A DNA stretch of 64,000 nt, from assembly GCA_030248215.1 (NCBI GenBank), contig JASANG010003499.1:163024-227023 (forward strand), given 5' to 3'. A program made the translations under genes and the position numbers. Origin of the DNA: Enoplolaimus lenunculus (Eukaryota; Nematoda; Enoplea; Enoplida; Thoracostomopsidae). The notes under the pieces were generated by a model. It worked only from the letters and a program-made list of their open reading frames with translations, had not been told where the DNA came from and searched no databases. Positions 38,131 through 51,055 of this stretch are shown one piece after another (the stretch's first letter is position 1; the number at the start of each line of letters is the position of its first letter).

Positions 38131-39051
38131 TGGATACCCAGCCATTGATGCTAAAACGACGTTTTGACATTTAATAGCATTTTGGTACACTACCGATTGA
38201 TTTTGTATTCCTAACACGGGCATGATTCATGTGAACCAAATTTCAAGCAAAACCCAATCCAAGTTACAACTTAAGCCTGGATTAATTAGAGTCCAAATCA
38301 AAGCCTTCACCAAAGCGTGGACCAAACAGAAAACTGGCCAAGGGCAAGTGTAGCATGTTAATATGCTGTTCCGTTTCTGAGTAATTGTGCATTTAGGTAA
38401 AATTGAACAGACTCTTTTCGAAATGTGAGAAAACCATATCTGGTTTACGTTATGTGAATCACGGCTTTTAGATTCTATCTGCATACATGACTGTGTTTTT
38501 GGACACAGTTTACGCTATTTAACTATATTTTTAATCATTAACAGTGTTCTGCAACTCCAGTCTGCAAAATTAATGCTTAAATTTGTTTTGAAAAATATTT
38601 TTAACTTTCTTAATTTCAAAGAAACTATATTAAGTTATTTAATTTTTGAAACATTTTATTCTTTTTAAGTAAATAACAGAATTTTATTTTAATAGTGAAA
38701 TTTCACCGGAATTTTTGTATATTAGCTTAAAGCCCAATTAAACCTATGCCTTAATTTAACCCCAAACTTACGCCTATGGCTACTCTGGGTCGTTATTACT
38801 TTTTAGGGGCATCACATCTTACCACTCGATTGTAATTCAGCAAGCTTTCGCGTTAAACTAATTGTTTTGCTTAAGGTTAGGCGGGATGGTTTAGAAATAT
38901 GCTTAGGCTATTTTTACACAGATACAATAAACACTGCGCCCCTAAGCATATGGCGGGGGTTATTTTTGCGGCGGTGGTTCATATTTCGTGTACTTCAAAA
39001 TCATATATGAAAGTAGCGATTAAACAAGATTCAAATAGTGACAAAAAGACT

Positions 39052-42000
39052 TTAAAGAATAACGGCGCGATCAATTGATATCGAAAGTTGAGTTGAACAG
39101 TTGCGTTGTTCGCTTGTGTTAAACGATGTTGCCTTGGTTTCCGTCGACCTGTATCCGCTGTCGTGTTGCTTTAATCCTTGAAACGATTTCTTCCGGCCCA
39201 TGTTGTCACATATGCCTTCTAAAATGCAGTTATTACAGATATTTCGTTACAAAATGGTTTGGCACACCCCAGTGGAGAATCGAGAATTTACCAGCGTATA
39301 AAAGTATACTTTATTGCATCAGAATTTAATTGTCTTTAAAGCATGCACGGCAAATATGTCGATATAAATCTAAAGATTTATAAATTTTTCCGAATGGGCA
39401 AAATTTTTAAACGCAGCGTTGTATTTATGCCATGTATTCAGTTGTTTGGCAACAAAATGTATTGTGAACTTTAGATCAATCATTTTCATCGCAAAATGTT
39501 CTGTATGCGAGAGCTGGTAGTATAGAAATGTCTATGTTGGAACCATATTAAGTTGGTTCAGAAGCATCAAACGAATTAAATATTAAAAAAATTCAGTCTG
39601 GCAACCAGGAACTGTTGGTAGGAAGTGCACAAAACATTAGAGGGTTTGGAAAAAATAAAAGGATTCCGCACTATGTAATTGCTTACATGCTGTACACAAA
39701 ATTTGAGCTGCTTCCCGTCCCGCCAAGTTGGCCCTATCTGATTTACCGCTCAGCATCAAATCACCGGCACCGACAATTCCACCAAAGTGAGATCCGGTCG
39801 AATCGAATGACGTCATCGCTGACACTCCTTCAGCTGTAATGACGTCATCATTTTGTTCTCGGTCGGGATAAATTGAACACGTATTCGATTCAAAGCTACG
39901 TTCAAACGAATTTTCACAACTAGCCGATATGCTTGAATTCAAACTCGCGTTCAAATCACTCGCGTCTGCTCGCGTGCCAGCTGTACGTTTAGGGCCAAGG
40001 AAACGTCTGAAAAAAGATAGACACATGTCGAAAGCAGAGACATTGTTTTTTGAACTGTAATTTCAATAGTGGATTTAAGTTTGGGACTCTTAAGGAACTC
40101 TCGCGTGTTAACGAGATTAGCATAACGTGTTCACTGTTAACATAGCGCATTGTGTATTACTTCGCGTATTCGCGTTCTGTTCTTCACAGTATACTCTATG
40201 CGAGAAAGGTGTGCAGCATTAATTTCAACCTGAATCTTTGTCGTTTCAAATCAGTCGCCGAAATTAATCCCGGCGGCTTTAGTTGCGAAACAGTCGATAC
40301 CAGCGCCGTGGCAACTTTATTCTGTTTTCCTCGCCGCACGGTTTCACTACCAGCGAATTGTCTGGATCTGTTGTTAGTGTTGTAGTCTTCGATGTTGCCG
40401 GCACCAAATTGAACAGACACCGCGGCGTCGTTAGAATCGAATGATGTTGTGTATGATCCGCAACTGTTTCCCACACTTTCACCTTCTTCAACTTTAGGCA
40501 ACTGAAATAATAAAATTTTAAACGGAACGCTGGTATATTGGTTCATAAACCACTGCTGGCAGCACTGTAAATTCCTGTGAACTGAATAACCAATTTATAC
40601 AGCTGATGAGTTTTTCTATGTGAAAAACCGTAAACATTAACTCAACTTTATGTCGATTTAATTCCGGGTGATTTGATTAACTCTAAATGAGTTGAATCAA
40701 CTCAAAATTCGTAGCTCTATTTAGATGAGTTTGAGTTAAATCAAAAATAACTAGAAATAACTAATTCGCTCTCTGTCACCTAAATTTGCAGTGTATGTGC
40801 GATTCAGTCGGCACATACTTTCACTTAATGCGTTCACGTTTAACACAAATTTTTATCGCGAGCAGAAGCTAATCGTAAAAATCAATTTCCATTTTTGTAT
40901 GTTCAAGTTTTATGCCCATGCCGGAGCAGACAGAGGTAGTGGCTCCCCCAAAACATCAAGATGGGAACCCAAACTCGAGAGCGATAAGCCAGACGGGGGT
41001 ATGGAGGGTGGCTGCTCCGGCCCTACTTTTTGCTTATAATTTTATATAAACATACAGATCACCACGTATTAGCTTGATTTATACCACAGCGTAGAAAAAC
41101 GCACTGATAAAACTGAACGCTACGCATGCTCAGTATGTGCTTTTTATCGCCATACAACACAACTGTGTATGACCCCGTCCACAGAGCAACGGGTTTCAGG
41201 ACCCCTGCACCATTCATCATTGCAGCGTTTCATTTTCAACTTGGAGTGAACAACTGTTATTTTGCCTCAAAACTATAAGCCATACAAGTGTTATGTTTTC
41301 CGCTAAGAGTGAACAACTGTTATTTCGCCTCAAAACTATAAGCCATACAAGTGTTATTGTTTACGCTAAAATTTCCTAAGTCCTTCACGCTGGTTGCGAA
41401 GCTAATCGCATGGGATAAATTTCCCCCGATTATGCGGCATTGCTTTTTGACATTCTGAAATTTTTTGCGAGTGTGTGCTTGTTTGGCTGTTGGCAGCAGC
41501 CTCATTCAAATCTGTGTAACCTTTGAAATTCTTGGATACACCACTAAATATTTCTTTGTTTGTTTGCTTGGTTGGTTTGTTTGATTGTTTTTTCGTTTAC
41601 TTGTAAATTTCTGTGTTTATTCGGTTATTGATTGTTTGTATGCGTTTGTTCCTTATATTTGTTTATTTGTTTGTTTGCTTGCTTGTTTAATTGCTTGTTT
41701 GTTTGTTCGGTTGTTCGTTTGTTTCTTTTTTGTTTTTTCGGTGATTTGTTTGTTGATTACTTTGTTTATTTGTTGGGCTGTTGTTTTGTATGTTTGTTTC
41801 GTCCTATATTTGTTTCTTTGTTTGTTTGTTTGGTTGTTTGTTTATTTGTCTGTTGTATTGGTTTGCTCGTTTCCTTTATAGATTTGTAGCTGTTATTTTA
41901 TAGTAGTGCTTGTGCTTACCTCGGTTGGTTTCCAATGCGACGTCCTTGATGAAGATACAACATCATTTGACATTAACGATAATCGCAATTGCCTGAGTGC

Positions 42001-45000
42001 ATTCAGTTTACTGTTTGCATGCATCCAGTGAATTCTTTGGCTGGTGCCTAAATAGAAAAATTTAAAAGTCAAATGCGATTGAGGGGCGTAGTCACCAATC
42101 CACAACACCATTTCTTGCTAGTTTATCCAAGTTGTGTTCTTATTGTACAAATTTCCTGAATTCTCATCTTAAGCACTATGAACAGAGATGTAAGTGGGTA
42201 AAGGTTTCTTTACTAGGTCAGTGTTTGCCCGCAAGAATTTTATTTATTTATTTATCCGCTGGTATGCCCCACGTATCATTGCTTTGCCAGCGACCCACCT
42301 TTACGCACCCTTATTTTTACTTTTGTGTCCAAAAAAATTTGTCTACTTTTTTCGTGCATTCCGAATTCGCTAATAAAACTTAAAAAATTACACGAAAGCT
42401 ACCAGGGTCGGTGACCTATCGAACGTGTAGGCGGTGGATCTTCTGCAGTAGGCATAGGCAGATCTCTAATTGTACTCTAATAATTATGGCAAAAAGTCGC
42501 TTAGTAAAAACAATAAAACATCTGGGTACAAGCGTTTACCCGTGAGTACTAGCGGGTGGTGCGCAACTCTGACTATGAGTGGCAACATAACTTTGCCCAT
42601 ATATCTGTACAATCATTATTGTCACTATACCTGAATACCGGTGTGGTATCGAAGCAATCGGGATCCTTTGCGGTACCAATTCAATATTCTCACGATACGT
42701 GGGAACGCTGGCGTCAAACGTATGAGCGTGGGAAAATTGTGCGTCCAAAAATGCAGTCGACTCCGGCTTGGCCACCATCCGGTTATACTGTAGCACTCCG
42801 TCTCCACTCCTTCCAACGAGAAGATTCCGCAATTTACTCCTGTTGTTAACCAAAGGTGGTACAGGTTGTCTGCTACGGTACTCTGGTGGTGGTAACCATT
42901 GTGAATAATGTGTTTGATTTGAAATTTCAGCTGGAGTTTGAGGGGCGAAATTTGATAATTGTGTATCTAATATTGGTGAATAATAGTTTGGAGCATTGAA
43001 TGAAAATTGGTTTTCAACGGAAGTTGGATAATTATTTAGGGGCTTAGCGATAGGGTAGCACCCTGCAGGTTGTCCCCCAATCGTTGATATTGCGTGCCGG
43101 GTAGCAAATTTATCACGTCTTCCCTGTAATGTGACGTTGTCAGAGGAATTGAAATGACCAGAAACGGGGTTTTGATTAAATTGTGAGGGCTGACTCCAAC
43201 TTGGGTGCCCTTTTATACTAAACTGAGATTGTTTAGGAGTCAGGACTTTATAGCCTTGGTTCCCAGTAACTGTAGAACCTAGAGTATATTTATTGGTCCG
43301 TCGCAAGAGTTCAGGGTTATGGGACGACGATTTTAGCAGTGCTTGAATATCAAGCGTATTTTGTGATTCGAATGAACTTTTTGTTTGTAATTTTAAAGTT
43401 TCACATTTTGGTGTCGTTTGTAGAGATTGAGGGGAGGGAAAAATACTCAAAGGTGAGTAGAGTTCTACGCCGTTTGCGTTTGGGCGTCTCGATGAGGGTG
43501 GCGAACCCTGAAAATGGAATTTTAGTAACTGTCGGTATATCTGTATTATGTATGCAAAAAAGGCAACATACATTAGCACATACATCGGAAAAACAGTTGT
43601 TGTAATTGACCGCACGCATGTTCTAGCAGGATTGGCTCAAGTCCTAAAGTTTCACGATAGTTCGATGTTAATTTTCGGCATATCAAAAATTTACCGCCGA
43701 GACTGTGCAGTTCCAACACTCAATGTATATTAATTACACTGGAACATCAGCGGTACGTCATTTGAAGATGTTCAACCTAAATTTGATGCTTGTAATTTGA
43801 TGTAAACTAAAAGTAAGCTTATCAGCAATACGATAAAGACAATTCAATTTTACAAACGACTGACTAAAGACATATGCTTAAAACTGAGCAAAAGTATGTT
43901 GAGACAAATTTTTCAGTTCTACACTTAATAAGCTTTCAAAAAACTTTTAGCTTATTGAGTTATCTGCAGGCTGAACCAGGCGTACACCAGCTATTGTAAA
44001 ACCAATGAAAGGCACATACGCGGAAGCGCAAGAAATACTTAATATTGTGCAAGAAAAACACTGAGCGATGTAAATGGCAGGTCAAATGCAATTGTTGCAA
44101 TTTCTAAATTAAGGACCCTCACTGCTTATTATAAACTTTCTTTTTATGTCTCGATTTATATACAATTAATGTTTTGGCCACAAAAATGCAGGAGCGACTC
44201 TCTAGCGCGCCGGCTTTTTGAATGCCGAGCATGTAACCTGCAGCACCTTTTCTAAAATCATACGCCCTGATTTCGCCAAATATCCAATAGGTCCAGTTGC
44301 AGCGTGTGTCATCATTGAGTCTTTATGCTTCACAGCAGAATCGACACTTTGTAGTTGTCGCTTACAACTTTTAGCAACAATGATTTTCGGTTTCGACCGA
44401 AAATCAGATCCGAGCCGAGGCCGATGGCATGTAGTATGTGATGTTGACGCAGATTTTGAAACGCTTTCTGCATTTAATAGATCATCCTGCAAAATCACTG
44501 AGTATTACCAGAAATTTGTTTCCGTCTTTGACGAAAATCGACCTCCAGCTCCGGTGTTTTTGCCTCCAATTGCATCCTGATAAATTGTTTTATTTTCCAA
44601 TAGTAAAAATTATTGGACAAAGACAAAATTCATCAAACACATTCGAGTGACTGAAGGGTTTTCTGAAAACGTACACTGTAAAAATGACTAATTAATTGTG
44701 GGCTCAACCCCCACAAATTCCTAAAATTACGGCCCAATAGAAAAAAGTGAAAATGACATGATGTTTAAGCGTAAAGTTCAGTCCTTTCCTCTATATGTAC
44801 CCTGAAGACAGATTTTTGTTTCCGCTGTCAATAGCGCAAGCAACATTAAAACTTAAGTAGTCATAGGTGCTACAAACCATTGAAAGTACGGTTCCAGAAA
44901 CTGGTACCAGTAGTATGCTAAAATGTCGATTCTGTCCAACTCATGAGCCAGTTTTTGAGATACACAGCTGCTACCGTATGCTTGTTTGAAAACCTATTAC

Positions 45001-48000
45001 TAACTGATGATGGCACAAATAATTGGTGTTTACCTCTTTGCCATACTCAGTTTCTCCATTAGGCGGTGTTGTATCTGATTCACTGACCGTTGAAAATTGC
45101 GGCACAAGACGTTGTCGTTTCCGCTTAAGAGCATCTGAGTGGTTCAACGTGGCGATTTGCTGGTCGCTTTTTACGGATATTTGGGTCCGGATACTCTCAT
45201 CGCGGTGGTGTAGTGGACTAATTTCACTTGCGCGCCGTTCTGAATTTGATACACTACAAAACCAAGATCGTTTATGAACATGACAGTTTAGGCAAGGGCA
45301 GCTATCGGAACATAACAGTATCCAAAACGTATTCCTAAGGCTAAACGGAAGAATAAACGTAATGATAAGTTGAAAACTATAGTTAACCGTAAGCAAAGCA
45401 TTAATCTATTGCCTATTCAAAACGCTTGTTCGGCTGAGAGAATTCCATGCTTACAGCATCGTTTGCATGTATGTAGATTCTCTGAGACATGAAAAACAAC
45501 TATTCCTTAACACGAGTACCGTCTTATATTTGACCCCCACAAACTAACTTAAGTTGTTCAGCGAATTGTTTTGCGTTTGTTTCGCTTTGTCTTCGCGCAG
45601 ACGGAACTCCAAGTGAATTTGATAGCACTTTCCGCGTTGGAGTAGTCTTGTCTGAAACAATATTTGAACGTATTAAATGTTTAGGATCAGGTAATATTTT
45701 ATGTAATAACTTTGTGTACTATATTGGCTGAGTTAAACAAACATGAATAAAGTCTACCTTCGATTTAAAGTTGATTCTGAAGTTGCAATTAAATCTCTCA
45801 AGTACTCAAGTTATATGCGTTGAAACCACATGTTAAATTACCTGAAGATTCACGTCTCGTTGAAATATAGATAACTACTTTTACCTACAGCACTTGTGCT
45901 TCTGATGGTTGCAGTTTTCAAGCCAGGAACATCGGAAACAATTGTCCTAAAAATATTTATTTAACATAAACTTCGTAGCAAACTATCCTGAGATCTTACA
46001 GAAAACGGAGTAACCGTCGTATCCTGTACCGATACAAGCGGCAGTAAAAGAGTCAATCAAAAACAAGCACAGTATTTTGAGAAAACCTTGCTAGCGAACT
46101 GTGCGAGAAACCAGTGAATATTTTTGTATTAAATGGTTTAATTTCTAACACAAAATGTTAGTTTTGTTATCTTTTTAGGTGTGTTAGCGGCACCTCTCTT
46201 TTTTCCTAGGGGTGTTGGCTGATATGCCATACCTATGCTAAGTTTCCCGCGTGCCTGCATAACTATTTTTTTCGGAACGAATGACAACAAATCGCACAAA
46301 AATATATGACAAAAACTAGTTCGGTGTCAAAACACATTTTCACCAAGTGTTTTTCTGTTAACGGCTAAAATAGTTCCGCCGTTACACCCATAAAAATTGA
46401 ATTGATCGCTTGTTTATGGAGGCGGTAATTGTAGCCATTTTAACTGCATTGGTTCGAATTCTGTCTTAAATTTCCGACTGATTAGGGGCAAAGATGTCTG
46501 TAAGACGGTGGTGCCCATTCTCGCAGCCCGTAGTTGCGGTTATGAATTTACCCAGTAGTCTCGCAACAAATATTGAAAAACTCCAATTCCGGTTGCACCA
46601 ATTGTTCCACAGTGGTCGGTTCCGGTGAGCCAATATGAGTAACACTGAGTTCCGGTCTCTCAGTGACATTTGATGTCTGGCCTGCTTCATACAAAGCAGG
46701 CTCGTTACGTTGTTGACCGTGGGAACGTATCCAGTTTAGTAAATTTTCGCAAAATGCCCAAATTTGGTTCTGTTCACGCGTGGTCGTTTTAGATAGCTGA
46801 TGTGAATTGTCACTAAAAATGAGAAAATTTTAAATTTACAATTAATATGTGAAATGAATAAGTGATAATTAATGTTTTATTAATCTACCTGAAATTAACT
46901 TTATTGTGTACGTCGAATAAGACTGTTCTATTAACTTTATAAGTAACACTCACGGGAAGTAAAAAATCAACGTCGGCAATATCGATAGTGGAATTTTGCA
47001 TTGTTTTACAAAATTTATATGTTTGACGCGTTTCGTTTTAACTTTTTTCACAATTTAAGTGGAAAACATTATCGAGAATTAGTAAAAAAATAAGCGTATA
47101 ACCAAACGATTTGACAACATATTCAAGATATTTGCCAAAATTTAACCAATTAAACGTCATTTTGACTATATAATTTAGCCTTATTACCGGCTTCACCTCC
47201 GGTTTCGACAAGTTTTGTTAACCTCCGACTCCAGCTTCGGTATTTTTAACCTCCGGTTGCACGTTGGCTAGTATGGTAAAAAAAATTTTGGCATGAGAAA
47301 AAAATTTTGGCATAAGAAAAAAATTTTGGCATGAAAAAAATTTTGGCATGAAAAAAAATTTTGGCATGAGAAAAAAATTTTGGCATAAGAAAAAAATTTT
47401 GGCATGAGAAAAAAATTTTGGCATAAGAAAAAAATTTTGGCATGAGAAAAAAATTTTGGCATAAGAAAAAAATTTTGGCATAAGAAAAAAATTTTGGCAT
47501 GAGAAAAAAATTTTGGCATAAGAAAAAAATTTTGGCATAAGAAAAAAATTTTGGCATGAGAAAAAAATTTTGGCATAAGAAAAAAATTTTGGCATGAAAA
47601 AAATTTTGGCATGAGAAAAAAATTTTGGCATGAGGTCTAACAAAATAAAATCTTGTAAGGAACGCGGTTATGCTCACAAAATGTCCGGCCCTTAGTCAGC
47701 TGAACCCGTTAGGGAGCCACAACAATTTTAGGACGGGCATGAAGTTGATATATCAAGCTTTCAAGAAGGGCTAAAAAGCTTTTGCAGATGTCAAAAAATT
47801 GTCTAACAAAGCTGAGCCACCGCCTCTGGCTTTCCTCCGACTACGGGCGTGCAAAACTTACCCCAGCGAATCTGCAGGTTGTTTTGAACAATATTTACAC
47901 AGTACGATCACAAGAATAACAACTGTTAATCCGCCAATAACTCCACAAGTCAGTACAAAAATGGTCAAGAGTGGCCGATGGACCGCTTCCAAATCCTGGA

Positions 48001-49308
48001 AACAAACAAATTGGTTCTTTATGATAAGCAGTTAGCAAGTATTCTCAACAGCGTATAACCTTTGTCTCCAGTTACGTTTTCAACAGAACGAACTGCAAAA
48101 ACGGCACACGATGTAAATTCCAGTGAGTTGACTAACTCAAAATGAGTTGAATCCATTCAGAAGTTTGGGCTCTCATTAGGACTTTGAGAGCTCAGATTTC
48201 TGAGTTACTGATACTCATGAATCGTTAATCAGTTCACCTGATATTAACAGGACGTAGTTAATGCTTTCCCTTACTAATTCAGAAACAACTAACCCACTAT
48301 CTGAGTTAATCACTCATTGCAATTTACAGTGCATCTAAACCTACCCATATCTGTGTAACTGTGATATCTTCATTAAACACAGCACAGCAATGACCTATGC
48401 CGGGCACGGCTATACCAATTCTTATCCTAGTTAAAGTAAAACTCAAATGGCTCGACGAACTAACAAAACTAGAATTTTAAGCTTTACTTAAACTAACACT
48501 AAGGAACAAATGCAGCCCAGAAATTATGTGTATTTATGAGTTCATAATCAAGTTAGTTTAAGCTTTTAGAGAGTAGTGTCCATTTTCAATGGCGGATTTA
48601 AGGGCATCACCGAGGTCATACCACTCAAACATATACCGGATACCACAGTGTTTTCAACTCAATACACAAATCCAATAATTCTGTATATTATTGTCAAATT
48701 ACGTCGCCACGGTTTCACTCGCAAAAAATATTGCTAGACAGATGCTATCTTTGCAAGAATGCGAAGCGAGCTACAAACCGTTTTTCCCGCAAAGAGCTTG
48801 TAGTTTTAAATAAAAATTCCGTCAAACGGTTTAATATTATTGCTCCATAATTGTTAAGCATACTATTCTTTGTTTGTATTCCCGTGACCATTACCTTTGT
48901 CATTCTTGAATCGTAAAGCGCGAACGAATATATTCTTGAAAATAAAAATTAATATGTTAACGAATCGATAAAACTTGATAAGCAAAGCATGCAAATTTGG
49001 ACAATTCCAACAGCAAAAATAATCATAAACGGTTCCGATACTTTTGGTTTTTCTTTGATAACGCCTGAAATCTTTAAATACAGGCATATAACGAAAGCTC
49101 AACATGTATATGCTTATGTGAGAAGGTTAAAACATTTCAAAAACAAAGCCTTCAAAAAGAGAGCCGTAGAAAGACGAACGCCTCAGGAAGATGCTGAGAT
49201 GAACTCAGAACTACCCGCGAGAACAAGTCGAAAATTTATTCAATCATGGTTGTACCTAAACCCTCCGCTGATAACAGGCCTGATACTAAGGTTTCTGTAT
49301 CCAAACAG
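39052..49308 (-). CDS. Unrecognised single-pass membrane protein, very long cytoplasmic tail
   Basis: Exons in transcript order: 49308-49256 (less sure), 48426-48345, 47995-47862, 46812-46552, 45946-45885, 45651-45549, 45253-45034, 44486-44238, 43507-42631, 42047-41920, 40501-40230, 40006-39747 and 39218-39052. Every junction keeps phase, which supports the model. About 950 residues are seen; the 5' end with a signal peptide is missing. A short outer segment (VPGIGHCCAVFNEDI) leads into a membrane helix (TIFVLTCGVIGGLTVVILVI) and a stop-transfer CKYCSK. About 870 cytoplasmic residues follow, rich in Ser, Asn, Gln and Pro, with no catalytic domain I can name. The last exon holds DSGYRS, the DSGxxS form of a beta-TrCP degron, and ends RAVIL, a possible PDZ ligand. 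If the 39746 donor is skipped, the frame runs to a different C terminus at 39637. It could be a receptor or adhesion protein. Confidence 0.65.
40563..40793. mobile_element. CACTGTAAATT MITE, copy 1
   Basis: The ends are CACTGTAAATTCC and AAATTTGCAGTG. The interior has AACTC/GAGTT words in both orientations, such as AAATGAGTTGAATCAACTC. The copy at 48107-48331 has the same length, ends and internal GAGTTGAATC. It lies in an intron of the minus-strand membrane-protein gene. Confidence 0.6.
40917..41026 (+). mobile_element. GCCGGAGCAG-type short repeat, copy 1
   Basis: It begins GCCGGAGCAGACAGAGG, continues GGCTCCCCCAAAA and AGCCAGACG, and ends GGCTGCTCCGGCCC, which mirrors its start. Its reverse complement matches 51775-51930. 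A fragment near 14648 shares the end. Confidence 0.5.
41244..41370 (+). repeat. Tandem duplication, 63-bp unit, two copies
   Basis: GAGTGAACAACTGTTATTT through GCCATACAAGTGTTAT to CGCTAA occurs twice in a row, at 41244 and 41307, nearly identical. It lies in an intron and is a recent local duplication. Confidence 0.8.
41555..41870 (+). repeat. GTTT-type imperfect microsatellite
   Basis: About 300 bp of TTTG/GTTT units broken by GCTT, GGTT and GATT variants. It ends 50 bp from the exon at 41920-42047. The Cys/Leu/Phe-rich frames here are by-products. Confidence 0.8.
47190..47265 (-). mobile_element. CCGGAGG-type element end beside minisatellite
   Basis: Read on the minus strand this has GTGCAACCGGAGG, then CCGAAGCTGGAGTCGGAGG and later CCGGAGGTGAAGCCGG. 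It matches the left end of the family described at 2216-2577. The 22-bp minisatellite begins directly beside it. Confidence 0.45.
47276..47640 (-). repeat. 22-bp minisatellite (AAAATTTTGGCATGAGAAAA unit)
   Basis: About 16-17 copies of a unit of about 22 bp alternate between GGCATGAG and GGCATAAG forms, with a few units shorter. It lies in the intron between the membrane-helix exon and the next exon. No unit carries a stop on the minus strand and 22 is not a multiple of 3, so all three minus frames stay open and give repeats such as MPKFF, CQNFF and AKIFF. Confidence 0.9.
48107..48331. mobile_element. CACTGTAAATT MITE, copy 2
   Basis: The right end reads GCAATTTACAGTG. The left end, CACGATGTAAATTCC, is slightly worn. 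It matches 40563-40793 in length and motifs. It lies 13 bp from the splice donor of the exon at 48345-48426. Confidence 0.6.
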
Positions 49309-51055
49309 CTAAATTACAATCATCAAGTTGAATATAGATTTTGGCTTAAAATGCAATGCATAATCAAACATAAATATTCTCTCTTATTAGACCGCTTTCA
49401 TTCTCACGTGCTCGCATTATATTCGCTTGATTAAAATCTATTATACTGGTTTGCTGACCAAAAAAACCGAACAAAATTTAATTATCACTATGCTTAATGA
49501 AATAGCTAAATACATTATACAATAGGCATCAGGCATTTTTTTAAATTCGGATATCTGGCAAGTCTCATGCCCGTATTGCGTCCATCCATGTATTGGATAC
49601 CCAGAATCAGGGTTAAAAGTGCTCCGGTTTCCTGTGAACTAGGCACTTTGTGCAGCTTATAAAATAAATATACATGGTTGCTGTTTAAATTTCACCAGCT
49701 TTGGTTCGAAACGTTTCTGCACTTGACTACACCTAATAATGGGCAAGAAATTCTCCAATTGGCAAGACTTTCAAATGAGATTTCCGGCACGCTCTTCAAT
49801 TATAAAAGTGAGAGAATAATTATAAAAACGTTTCGTCTTTAAACTTAAATTCTGTTTTTTGCTATAATAAAGTTCAGAATTTCTCTTTAATCATACGTTG
49901 ACAACTCTATCTCATATGAATATTTTCTGCTTTATACGAAAATCTAATTTCAGGCCAGTAGTCGATTTAAGATATTCTTGGACGGGAGAAGTTTACAGTC
50001 TGATCACTCAGCTAATAAGGTTTGACGTGTAGTAAATGGAGGTTTTCACGTTTTGTGGAGATTTGGTACTGCGCATACACGAATAATAGTTAAACACTGC
50101 TCATTGTCGAATATTTGCAATTGTGTAAAAATGAGATTGAAATATTAAGATTTTTGATTTCAACTTGTGACAGGATCATAACATATATTAACGCGCTGGC
50201 GATACAGAAACCAGGTGGTAGAAGTACCTAACCTTCAAAAATGCTACTAATCAGCTAATAAGGTTTCATTTAAACCTCCAGATACCCTGAAAGCATGTCA
50301 ATTTTAGGGAGTCAAATATGGTTTATGAACAAGTTTGCGTGCATAAAACTTAAAATTGAGAGGAAGGGGCGTGGAATTTTGGGTGGTTATGTATATAACC
50401 AAGAAAACTTTCGTATAACGTTCCGTCGCGCAAATAGCTCACTGATCGACATTTAGTAACCCGGCGTCTCATAGACCCCACAATTTGTTGCCTAATAACA
50501 ATTTGTCTCCTGCCATTTGGGTTACGTTTAGGTTTACGCTTAGGTTTCAGCCGTCGTCTGGCGACGAGTTATCGCAGATTATAAAAATTTAAGCATTGTA
50601 ATAGACTGAGATTATCGTGTTGTTGATGTTTAGAGAATAGATGGTAACTATGATTTCTGCAATGTATATACACTTCTTCTTTTATACTTAGAAAAATTTT
50701 TATTCTCTTGCCGGAAGAGTTTTGTCCCGCTTGCATGTTAAAACTCCAAATGGTTTTTGTGATCAGTTTTTTGCCGCTATAATAATATGTTGAGTTGACG
50801 GCGCGCCTTAATAACTGCCGTTAGCTGCTACAAAAATAGCTAAAATATATCAATTTCCGTTAAGTATAGCTCAAACGCAGGATGGCAAATATACAACAGC
50901 GTGAAAATAGATAAAACAAACGACCTTACTATAAGACAAGCATTATAGAATGAACTCCGAGTTGTGGAAGTAATTATGGATATTGACAAAAAATAATCTA
51001 TTTTCGAATTAATGACATAGCTAATAGTATCGCTGGTTGATATTTCTCGCGATTT

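Larger units (their letters stand above)
31507..39051. other. 7.5-kb gene-poor spacer with repeats
   Basis: No exon with paired splice borders was found. Contents listed separately are MITE copies at 33350-33763, 36349-36706 and 36969-37081, a minisatellite (35874-36800) and an ACTTAAGT-rich element (37790-38130). Unlisted are CCGGAG-type element ends near 32230-32310 and 37490-37560, and a fragment near 31907 similar to the element at 36969. Confidence 0.45.

Noticed and set aside
41585-41889. Cys/Leu/Phe-rich frames suggesting a membrane protein
   Set aside because: Translation of the GTTT microsatellite in shifted frames; the real exon nearby is on the other strand.
49246-49434. Plus-strand frame MVVPKPSADNRPD as an exon
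   Set aside because: No good donor follows, and the opposite strand here fits the phase of the membrane-protein gene better.
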